Source of the DNA: Phycisphaerae bacterium
Lineage (GTDB): Bacteria > Planctomycetota > Phycisphaerae > Sedimentisphaerales > Anaerohalosphaeraceae
NCBI GenBank assembly: GCA_021736615.1
Contig: JAIPFN010000178.1
Coordinates: forward strand, 1 to 11,686
Reading direction: 5' to 3'
Length of the DNA: 11,686 nucleotides
Shown: positions 1 through 5,525 of the stretch, one piece after another
Position numbering within the stretch: the first letter of the stretch is position 1
Layout of the letters: each line of letters starts with the position of its first letter
Made by a program: the position numbers and the translations under genes
The notes under the pieces: generated by a model
The model's database searches: none
Told to the model about the DNA's origin: nothing
What the model saw: the letters and a program-made list of their open reading frames with translations, nothing else

Positions 1-6
1 ATAAAA

Positions 7-201
7 ATGGAATGTAAAAAAGAAGCTAACTCAAAGAGTTGTGCATGTACTTATACCAGCTGCGGAAAACGCGGCGTTTGCTGTGATTGTATTCGATACC
101 ATCTAAAGAGTCGCCAACTCCCCGGCTGCTGCTTCCCGCCAGATGCCGAAAAGACATACGACAGAAGCTTCGAAAAATTCGCCGAAGCCTGGAATCTGTA
201 G
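7..201 (+). CDS. DUF6485-like small cysteine-rich protein
   Basis: This is a 64-residue protein with eight cysteines, grouped as CAC (residues 12-14), C19, VCCDC (24-28) and CC (41-42), followed by a conserved-looking 'PDAEKTYDRSFEKF' tail. The pattern matches, from memory, the small DUF6485 family of unknown function. The clustered cysteines suggest metal or Fe-S binding, but this is not shown. Only six bases precede the ATG in the window, so its promoter and ribosome binding site are out of view. It converges on the minus-strand PHP gene with only four bases between the two stop codons, so no separate terminator fits between them. Confidence 0.72.
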   Translation: MECKKEANSKSCACTYTSCGKRGVCCDCIRYHLKSRQLPGCCFPPDAEKTYDRSFEKFAEAWNL

Positions 202-205
202 AGGC

Positions 206-961
206 TTAAATCAGGCCGAGCGTTTGAGGAGTTTCGAGTTTGAATTTGCCAAGCCCAGAAATCATTTGCTGGCTGAATCTATGTTTTCCAATTTCCCCGG
301 GCCTGTGTGCATCAGAACCGTATACGAGTTTCACCCCGGCGTCTATTGCTGTTTTGTATATCTCGTTCCACCTTCGATGATATTCGGCGGGAACCTTTCT
401 TTCGTTCAGTTCGTTAACTTCCCAGCAAATATTGTTCATTGCCGAAAGCTGCGCTGCCTGTGAAAAGACCGCCAGCATGTCGTCGAAAAATATATCCAGA
501 TCGCATGATTGCCCAGCCAGCCTTCCGGGATGTGCCAGCGTGTCGATCCTTGGATTTGAGACCAGCCCGATCAGCGTTGACTGCCATACATGGAAAAACT
601 CATCGGGCCCAAGCGGATTGTCCAGCGGTGATGACGGGTAGATTACAGTGCCCGGAATGTAATGAATACTGCCCAGGACGTACGGGATATTATCGAGTTT
701 GTCTGTGATAAGTTTACCGTCGCAGCGTGCCCCGTCGGCGTCGACTTCTGCCCCGACTATCACTTTAACATCAGTTTTAATCTGCGAGACCTGGTCATTT
801 ATTTTTGTTAATAACCGCAGGTCGTCTTCGTTGAAAATGTGTTCGGTAATAGCAATAGTCTCAAGCTGTTTTTCTTCGGCGGCGGCAATGATCGCTTCAA
901 TACTCATCCCCGGTGCGTGGCCGCAGTACTCAGTGTGTATGTGCAGGTCGTAGTTTATCAT
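206..961 (-). CDS. PHP-domain metal-dependent phosphoesterase (histidinol-phosphatase-like)
   Basis: This 251-residue protein is a single PHP domain. The metal-binding motifs are in order: HIHTEYCGHA (H7, H9, H15), TEH (E40-H41), GAEVD (E72), GSIHY (H100), AHPGR (H144) and GSDAHRPGEIG (D217, H219). This set is the trinuclear metal site used by histidinol-phosphate phosphatases and related PHP enzymes to hydrolyse phosphomonoesters. No his genes are nearby, so the substrate is open. Its ATG overlaps the MFS stop as ATGA (958-961), so it is the last gene of a three-gene operon and probably translated by coupling. The neighbouring transporters suggest that the substrate may be imported or exported by the same operon, which is an inference. 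Confidence 0.85.
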   Translation of the reverse strand: MINYDLHIHTEYCGHAPGMSIEAIIAAAEEKQLETIAITEHIFNEDDLRLLTKINDQVSQIKTDVKVIVGAEVDADGARCDGKLITDKLDNIPYVLGSIHYIPGTVIYPSSPLDNPLGPDEFFHVWQSTLIGLVSNPRIDTLAHPGRLAGQSCDLDIFFDDMLAVFSQAAQLSAMNNICWEVNELNERKVPAEYHRRWNEIYKTAIDAGVKLVYGSDAHRPGEIGKHRFSQQMISGLGKFKLETPQTLGLI

Positions 962-2163
962 ATTTGTGGGAGTCCTTTTTTACGTCGGTCGAGCATTATC
1001 ATCAGGCCCATAAACGAAGCTATTGTAAAACACGCAGGAGTAAAATACAAGAGGCTATTGACGCCGATGGCCAGGGGTTGGGCTATATAGACCAGCAGCA
1101 TTTCAAACACCGCCGAAATTCCCCATGTTCCGCCAACCATAAGACCCATCCGCATCCCAAGCGAAAGTCCGCGTGCTTTTCTTGACATTGAAACCAAAAG
1201 CGGAAAACCTGCCCACGAACAGAAGCCCGATGCAAAAAGCAAATAGACCGCCGATTGATGTTCTTTCAAAAGCATATAGCCAAGCAAAATAGGAACGCCC
1301 AGGAAAAAGGAAATCGAGGCGACAAGCATCTGTCCTTTTTTGTTTGCAATTACCGACCAGACAAGCGAACCGACCGCTCCGCCCATTCCGAACATCATTG
1401 TTGAAAACCCGCCGAAGTTACGATCAAACCCAAGCTGCTGAAGCCTTGTCGGCAGTAGAAAGACGAGGATCACCGAGGCGGTTGTAGAGGCGACAGCCAT
1501 CCATAGAATCGGCCAAAATGGCATAGCTGTTTTGGCTTCGATGTTTTTCTGTTGTTCGGCATTTTCGTTTACGGCAGGCTCGACGGCAAGTCGAATTTTC
1601 AGCAGGTATACTATTATTACCGATACAATCGCCGGTACGATAAAGCACAGCAAACCTTTCAATCCGAAAAGTGTCACGAAGAAACTGCCCACAAGTCCGC
1701 CGCTTGCGAATCCAAATGCTCCGCCTGTCATGAAAACGGCAGTGCTGATAGGCGAGGGTATTGAGTCAAGATCGTGTACAGCGCGTAGGCCTTCTGGGTG
1801 GGCGGCGGCGATTCCGCAACCGGTTATGATCGCAAGTGCGCACGTGATATAGAAGGCTCCGGGCACGCCTGCCAGGAAACATAAAAAGCATATTGCCGTC
1901 CCAGCGCATATTCCGAATTGCAGAAAGAACGGTTTGGAATTGTGCTGACGCAAATTACAGATAAACACCTGGCCGGCGTTGCAAACAATTATCAAAATGC
2001 TGAAAACCATGTTTGCCCTTCGCAGGTCCCAGCTAAATTCGCGCATAATATCCGGCATTACCGCCGGGTACATTCCAGCTAACGTGTCGGTAAGGAAGTG
2101 GACCATCGTTATGCCGATCAGTTTGGCCCACTGGGTTTTTAGAGTGTCGTTTGATTTGTTCAT
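958..2163 (-). CDS. MFS transporter, Fsr (fosmidomycin-resistance)-like
   Basis: This 401-residue inner-membrane protein has about twelve hydrophobic segments, the usual major facilitator size. The N-terminal 'HFLTDTLAGMYPAVMPDI' and the 'GIAAAHPEGLRA' stretch in the first half resemble the Fsr-like branch of MFS exporters, where a HPEG-type motif is typical. A hydrophilic loop (the NENAEQQKNIEAK region) separates the two six-helix halves. I start at the ATG at 2163 because it overlaps the ABC stop as ATGA. An in-frame start 60 bases upstream (2223) would lie deep inside the ABC gene and add only a charged, non-membrane extension. The substrate is unknown. Confidence 0.85.
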   Translation of the reverse strand: MNKSNDTLKTQWAKLIGITMVHFLTDTLAGMYPAVMPDIMREFSWDLRRANMVFSILIIVCNAGQVFICNLRQHNSKPFFLQFGICAGTAICFLCFLAGVPGAFYITCALAIITGCGIAAAHPEGLRAVHDLDSIPSPISTAVFMTGGAFGFASGGLVGSFFVTLFGLKGLLCFIVPAIVSVIIVYLLKIRLAVEPAVNENAEQQKNIEAKTAMPFWPILWMAVASTTASVILVFLLPTRLQQLGFDRNFGGFSTMMFGMGGAVGSLVWSVIANKKGQMLVASISFFLGVPILLGYMLLKEHQSAVYLLFASGFCSWAGFPLLVSMSRKARGLSLGMRMGLMVGGTWGISAVFEMLLVYIAQPLAIGVNSLLYFTPACFTIASFMGLMIMLDRRKKGLPQI

Positions 2164-2957
2164 GACCTGGCCTGTCCCTGTACCTGGAGATAATAGCGAC
2201 GGCTTTCTTTTTTTACCGTACACTTACAGTCGAATGCGTCGCTTAGAGTTTCACTGTTAAGCAAGTCTTCGGTTTTTCCGCATGCCCGGCAGATACCGTC
2301 TTTAAGGATAAACACATTCGTTATCCACGGAGAAATTTCTTCGATGTGATGGGTCACAAATATTATTGTCGGTGCGTTTTTATGGCTTGTCAGAATTTCA
2401 AGGTCGGCCAGGAAATGTTCTTTCGCTGCCGGGTCGAGTCCCGCGCACGATTCGTCGAGTATCAAAATGTCCGGGTGGTTTATTATTGCCCGGGCGATGA
2501 GGATTCGCTGGCGTTCGCCTTGTGATAGAATCGAATAGGACTGATCCTTGCACTGCTGGACGCTCATCTTTTCCATTGCCGCGTATGCCTGCTTGTGTTC
2601 ATCATCGCAGTAATGCCGGTGCAAACCGATCGTCGCATCAATGCCGGAAAGTACTATGTCCGTTGCCGAGTCATTTTCCGGCAGCGTAATATTTATCGCA
2701 GAACTGACATACCCGATGTGTTTTCTCAGTCCAGAGATCGCGCATTTTCCAAACTCGTTACCGAGAACATTAACCGTTCCCCTTGACGGCCACTCGTAAC
2801 CGGTAATGATCCGAAGCAGCGAAGTCTTGCCGGAACCGTTAGCCCCAAGAAGTGCCCAATGCTCACCGGATTCTATATGCCAGCAAATATCGCCAAGGAT
2901 ACGCCGTTCCTTTCGCAAGAATGAAACACTGTTAAGTTCAATTACTGGTTTTGTCAT
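2160..2957 (-). CDS. ABC transporter ATP-binding protein, ModF/YlmA-like
   Basis: This 265-residue cytoplasmic ATPase has Walker A GANGSGKTS (38-46), signature LSQGE (144-148), Walker B ILILDE (164-169), a D-loop GLDP and switch histidines VTHH (201-204). The usual Q-loop position reads IGYVSSA with Ser in place of Gln, a trait I associate with the ModF/YlmA group of ATPases. No ABC permease or binding protein gene is adjacent, and the next gene is an MFS carrier. The ATPase may therefore serve a permease elsewhere or have a non-transport role. The start at 2957 has only an A-rich leader and no clear Shine-Dalgarno. It is the first gene of the three-gene operon. Confidence 0.85.
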   Translation of the reverse strand: MTKPVIELNSVSFLRKERRILGDICWHIESGEHWALLGANGSGKTSLLRIITGYEWPSRGTVNVLGNEFGKCAISGLRKHIGYVSSAINITLPENDSATDIVLSGIDATIGLHRHYCDDEHKQAYAAMEKMSVQQCKDQSYSILSQGERQRILIARAIINHPDILILDESCAGLDPAAKEHFLADLEILTSHKNAPTIIFVTHHIEEISPWITNVFILKDGICRACGKTEDLLNSETLSDAFDCKCTVKKESRRYYLQVQGQARS

Positions 2958-2974
2958 TTTTTTTATTAAATTAA

Positions 2975-3001
2975 AATCCGTGTAATCCGCGAAATCCGCG
3001 G
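2975..3001. repeat. Three tandem 9-base units (AATCCGYGN)
   Basis: The units are AATCCGTGT, AATCCGCGA and AATCCGCGG, back to back just upstream of the ABC gene. The last two units also form a small dyad, CCGCG-AAATC-CGCGG (2987-3001). This looks like one of the intergenic repeats common in planctomycete-type genomes. Function is unknown. Confidence 0.55.
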
Positions 3002-3027
3002 TTAAATTCTTTTTTTGGTCAAAATGA

Positions 3028-3100
3028 CCGCAAAAAACAAATCCGAAATCCGAATCATGTTTACGACATCATGTCGAGTTTAAATTCGAATTTCGGATTT
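3028..3100 (-). terminator. Long hairpin followed by U-tract, probable purC terminator
   Basis: Arms AAATCCGAAATCCGAAT (3039-3055) and ATTCGAATTTCGGATTT (3084-3100) pair over 17 bases with a single G-U. Inside the loop lies a second palindrome, CGACATCATGTCG (3064-3076). Read on the minus strand, downstream of purC, the stem is followed by GTTTTTTG, as expected of a Rho-independent terminator. The sequence also looks like a dispersed repeat, so the terminator role is inferred. Confidence 0.5.
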
Positions 3101-3111
3101 TGTATTGTACC

Positions 3112-3128
3112 GCCGGCATCTTGCCGGC
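3112..3128. repeat. Palindromic repeat GCCGGCA-TCT-TGCCGGC
   Basis: This is a perfect 7-base stem with a 3-base loop, just beyond the 3' end of purC. Two more copies of the same design occur at 3141-3157 and 4175-4191. Confidence 0.7.
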
Positions 3129-3140
3129 TTTGTTCGTGCT

Positions 3141-3157
3141 GTCGGCATCCTGCCGAC
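3141..3157. repeat. Palindromic repeat GTCGGCA-TCC-TGCCGAC
   Basis: This perfect 7-base stem is a variant of the repeat at 3112-3128. The second stem base has changed on both arms (C to T and G to A), so pairing is kept by compensatory change. That points to selection on, or spread as, a hairpin. Confidence 0.7.
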
Positions 3158-3187
3158 AACTTCTGCGGGCTTCAAGGCCTCGCCGCG

Positions 3188-4087
3188 TTATCCTACCGGT
3201 ACGAATTTTTTGCCGGTCAACACTTCGTATGCTTCTATGTATTTTTCGAGCGTTTTTTTGACGATCTCGTCCGGCAGTTCGACGCCTGGACCTGACTTAT
3301 CGAAGTTGATCTCTTCGAGGTAGTTTCTGACGAACTGTTTGTCGTAGCTGTCCTGATCGCGCCCTGCTTCGTATTTGTCGGCTGGCCAGAAGCGTGAAGA
3401 GTCCGGCGTAAATATTTCATCGATCAAAATGATCTTGTCGTCGATGACGCCCCACTCGAATTTCGTATCGGCCAGGATGATGCCTTTGCTCTCGGCGTAG
3501 GCGCTTGCCTTATTGAAAATTTCGATGCTCTTATCGCGTACATATTCGGCTGCTTCGGTACCGATGATGTTAACGCTTTCTTCGAAGCTGATATTTTCAT
3601 CATGTGCACCTTGCTCGGCTTTTGACGAAGGCGTAAAGATTGGCTCTGCGAGTTTTTCGCATTGCTTCAGGCCCGCCGGTAGTTTGATTCCGCAGATCGT
3701 ACCTTCTCGCTGATATTCCTTCCAACCCGAACCGGTGATGTAGCCTCTTACGATACACTCGACGGGTAGAACCTTGGTCTTTTTGATGAGCATGCTGCGG
3801 CCTTCAAGTTGTTCTTTATAACAGCAAAACGGAGAAGGGAAATCGCTGACCTGGTCGGATATAAGGTGATTTTCGACTGTCCTCTCCAGATATTCAAACC
3901 AGAACTTCGAAATCTGCGTAAGCAAAACACCCTTATTGGGGATGCCCGTCTTCATTATAACATCGAAAGCACTAAGCCTGTCTGATGCGGCAATGATCAG
4001 TTTGTCGCCGAGGTCATAAATATCACGAACCTTGCCGTGTCTTACGTCAACATCTGGTATTTCTGTCTGCAATATTACGTTTGCCAT
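3188..4087 (-). CDS. purC: Phosphoribosylaminoimidazole-succinocarboxamide synthase (SAICAR synthase)
   Basis: PurC ligates aspartate to CAIR with ATP, giving SAICAR, in cytoplasmic purine synthesis. The 299-residue length fits the longer form of the family. Visible motifs are HGKVRDIYDLG (17-27), SDRLSAFD (35-42), the VRGYITGSGWKEYQ stretch (113-126), FTPSSKAEQGAHDENI (151-166), LADTKFEWG (205-213) and LIDEIFTPDSSRFWP (221-235). The ATG is preceded by GGGAG (4094-4098) with six bases between, so the start is secure. A promoter lies at 4130-4158 and a probable terminator near 3030-3100, so it looks monocistronic. No other pur gene is in the window. Confidence 0.97.
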   Translation of the reverse strand: MANVILQTEIPDVDVRHGKVRDIYDLGDKLIIAASDRLSAFDVIMKTGIPNKGVLLTQISKFWFEYLERTVENHLISDQVSDFPSPFCCYKEQLEGRSMLIKKTKVLPVECIVRGYITGSGWKEYQREGTICGIKLPAGLKQCEKLAEPIFTPSSKAEQGAHDENISFEESVNIIGTEAAEYVRDKSIEIFNKASAYAESKGIILADTKFEWGVIDDKIILIDEIFTPDSSRFWPADKYEAGRDQDSYDKQFVRNYLEEINFDKSGPGVELPDEIVKKTLEKYIEAYEVLTGKKFVPVG

Positions 4088-4129
4088 CGTTATCTCCCGA
4101 AACTATAAAATTTAGAATATCAGTCGACT

Positions 4130-4158
4130 ATATTAGTATGACAAAGAAGACCTGTCAA
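4130..4158 (-). promoter_or_regulatory. Sigma-70-type promoter for purC
   Basis: Read on the minus strand, this is a perfect -35 TTGACA (4153-4158), a 17-base spacer and a -10 TAATAT (4130-4135), about 40 bases upstream of the purC ATG. It is the best promoter match in the window. I see no clear operator or purine riboswitch in the leader. Confidence 0.68.
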
Positions 4159-4174
4159 GAGGCAACTCCGTCCC

Positions 4175-4191
4175 GTCGGCATCTTGCCGAT
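4175..4191. repeat. Palindromic repeat GTCGGCA-TCT-TGCCGAT
   Basis: This is the third copy of the hairpin family seen at 3112 and 3141, with a terminal G-T pair. It lies between the purC promoter and the divergent ORF, and overlaps that ORF's first codon. Confidence 0.65.
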
Positions 4192-4528
4192 GGTAGGTCT
4201 AAATCTCGAAATTCGCTGGTACGATACGCACGGCGAACAAAATCACGCAAAAATCATGTCGATAACCAACGCAAAAGCCGATAAGTATGAGGTCATTACG
4301 TGGTCGGCTAACTGGACGGGAAAGAATCTAAAAGATATCAACATGGAGGCAAATGTTAGTTTAAAGGACGCCAGGAGCGTTTGCGATAAGTTTAACGGGC
4401 TTTTTGATAAGTTCTGGACCAATTCCGATGGGTTCGTTTATACCATTAAGTACGAAGGCAAATACGAAAAACATGCCGGGATGAACAAGTGGCTCGACGG
4501 CGAAAAATGGGGTTATGTGCCGTGGTAG
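4190..4528 (+). CDS. Hypothetical protein, possibly 5'-truncated
   Basis: This 112-residue protein is not recognised. It is soluble, with many Trp, Tyr, Lys and Asn residues (RWYD, WSANWTGKN, WLDGEKWGYVPW at the end), one cysteine and no membrane segment or signal peptide. The coding frame is open from just after a TGA at 4139-4141. The first ATG (4190) lies in the right arm of the palindromic repeat and has no Shine-Dalgarno at a workable distance. The gene may be leaderless, start at an odd codon, or be the surviving part of a longer gene cut by the repeat. No partner gene is evident, and the purC promoter fires the other way. Confidence 0.5.
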   Translation: MVGLNLEIRWYDTHGEQNHAKIMSITNAKADKYEVITWSANWTGKNLKDINMEANVSLKDARSVCDKFNGLFDKFWTNSDGFVYTIKYEGKYEKHAGMNKWLDGEKWGYVPW

Positions 4529-4535
4529 GGCCAGT

Positions 4536-4563
4536 TTGTCCATGCGGCCGATACTATTATATT
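4536..4563 (+). promoter_or_regulatory. Weak candidate promoter for the CPPC thioredoxin gene
   Basis: TTGTCC (4536-4541) is followed after 16 bases by TATATT (4558-4563), about 20 bases upstream of the thioredoxin ATG. The flanking TACTA-N6-TAGTA (4552-4567) is a short dyad. Both matches are modest. Confidence 0.3.
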
Positions 4564-4585
4564 AGTAGCAAAGGGAGAGAACACT

Positions 4586-4999
4586 ATGAAATCTGGTCAA
4601 AAAAAACTATTGATTATTGCCGGAATTATACTGGTTTTTGCCATTATATACATTAATAGTCAGTCAAAATACGATGATTTTGTCAAGAAATTCGACTTTG
4701 ACAAGGCCCAGGCTCGCGGTTTGCCAATGCTTGTCGAGTTCGGTTTTCAGGTGTGCCCGCCTTGCAAAATGATGAAACCAGTCCTGAAATCACTGGATAA
4801 AGAGCATTCAGAGGATTTTGCCATTGCGTACATAGACACAGTAGTTAACCCGGATCTTGCGAGGCAACATGGTATACAAGAAGCTCCAACGCTGATCTTC
4901 TACGATAAAGACAGCAACGAACTGGCCAGAATCATAGGATACACCTCAAAAGAAGAAATCCTGAACAAGTGGAAAGAACTAGGCGTACTCAGAGAGTAA
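4586..4999 (+). CDS. Membrane-anchored thioredoxin-family protein (CPPC)
   Basis: This is a 137-residue thiol-disulfide oxidoreductase. An N-terminal transmembrane helix (about 8-24, after a Lys-rich start) anchors a thioredoxin domain that should face outward. The active site is C57-P-P-C60 followed by KMMKP, and the cis-proline is P101 in EAPT. The Trp normally before the first Cys is absent. A GGGAGAGA ribosome binding site sits just before the ATG. Its C-terminal half is clearly paralogous to the CIPC protein at 7522 and to the thioredoxin domain of the protein encoded at 7994 (shared IFYD / S-EEI-KWKE pattern). A terminator directly follows, so it seems separate from the ArsR-led operon though related in role. 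Confidence 0.87.
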   Translation: MKSGQKKLLIIAGIILVFAIIYINSQSKYDDFVKKFDFDKAQARGLPMLVEFGFQVCPPCKMMKPVLKSLDKEHSEDFAIAYIDTVVNPDLARQHGIQEAPTLIFYDKDSNELARIIGYTSKEEILNKWKELGVLRE

Positions 5000-5011
5000 A
5001 TAAACAATTTT

Positions 5012-5054
5012 ACCGGTTGCATGAGATTTTTTCTTGCATCCGGTTTTCTTTTTT
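5012..5054 (+). terminator. Rho-independent terminator after the CPPC thioredoxin gene
   Basis: ACCGGTTGCA (5012-5021) pairs with TGCATCCGGT (5035-5044), with one mismatch in ten, and is followed by a T-rich run (TTTCTTTTTT, 5045-5054). It insulates the thioredoxin gene from the regulator downstream. Confidence 0.72.
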
Positions 5055-5086
5055 GTTACTATGTGAGTGTATGGTCACGTAGTAAC
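5055..5086 (+). promoter_or_regulatory. Inverted repeat, likely operator of the ArsR-type regulator
   Basis: GTTACTATGTGA (5055-5066) and TCACGTAGTAAC (5075-5086) are 12-base arms with one mismatch and an 8-base centre. The element ends 15 bases before the regulator's ATG. A homodimeric winged-helix repressor typically binds such a dyad, so I infer autoregulation. A TATAAA (5088-5093) beside it could be a -10, but I cannot place a good -35. Confidence 0.6.
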
Positions 5087-5101
5087 TTATAAAGGTTTAA
5101 T

Positions 5102-5449
5102 ATGATGGACGAAAAAAAGCGGGTTTTATTTGAAAAGCAGGCTGAGATTTTCAAGTCTATTGCTCATCCTTTGCGGATCGCTGTTATTGATTTTCTTAAG
5201 GACGGCGAGCAGTGCGTTTGCGATATTGCCGACTTCATCGGTGCCGAACGGTCGAATGTTTCCAGACATCTTTCTGTGATGGTCAATTCCGGCGTGCTCG
5301 ATTCTCGCAAGGATGGTTTGAAGATGATATACCGGCTGAAGACGCCGTGCGTGCTGAATTTCATTTCGTGCGTGACGGAGGTTCTAGCCGAACAGCTCCG
5401 GGGTGATGTGCAGCTGCTTGAGCATATTAGCGTAAAGCGTAAGGCGTAA
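5102..5449 (+). CDS. ArsR/SmtB-family metal(loid)-responsive transcriptional regulator
   Basis: This 115-residue winged-helix repressor has the ArsR layout: a helical lead, 'IAHPLRIAVIDFL' (20-32), the alpha-3 metal-site motif EQCVCDIA (36-43), the recognition helix region ERSNVSRHLSVM (49-60) and the wing VLDSRKDGLKMIYRL. C38 and C40 match the two cysteines of the arsenic-site motif ELCVCDLC, but the third position is A43. C83 and C90 near the dimer helix might complete the site. AAAGG lies six bases before the first ATG; a second ATG follows directly at 5105. It presumably represses itself and the downstream permease and thiol genes through the dyad at 5055-5086. Its last codons and stop lie inside a heptamer repeat. 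Confidence 0.88.
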   Translation: MMDEKKRVLFEKQAEIFKSIAHPLRIAVIDFLKDGEQCVCDIADFIGAERSNVSRHLSVMVNSGVLDSRKDGLKMIYRLKTPCVLNFISCVTEVLAEQLRGDVQLLEHISVKRKA

Positions 5450-5500
5450 GGCGTAAGGAGTAAGACGTAAAGTATAAAGCGTAAAAGCGCAAGGCGAAAA
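5430..5500. repeat. Heptamer tandem repeat (GCGTAAG)n
   Basis: Eight in-phase 7-base units run from 5430 to 5485 (GCGTAAA, GCGTAAG three times, GAGTAAG, ACGTAAA, GTATAAA, GCGTAAA). After one extra A come two decayed units (GCGCAAG, GCGAAAA). The array encodes the regulator's final residues, supplies its stop codon and fills the spacer before the permease. Confidence 0.8.
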
Positions 5501-5525
5501 GAGTTTAAGGTAAGGCGTTTTTGTT

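Noticed and set aside
2163..2223. Longer N-terminus for the MFS protein
   Set aside because: The extra residues are hydrophilic and lie inside the ABC gene; the ATGA overlap start is more natural.
3011..3036. GGTCA-AAA-TGACC hairpin as a terminator
   Set aside because: The T-run precedes and the A-run follows the stem on the plus strand, and the same order holds on the minus strand, so neither direction ends in a U-tract. The larger hairpin at 3039-3100 fits better.
5430..5500. CRISPR-like array
   Set aside because: The units are seven bases and contiguous with no spacers; this is a simple tandem repeat.
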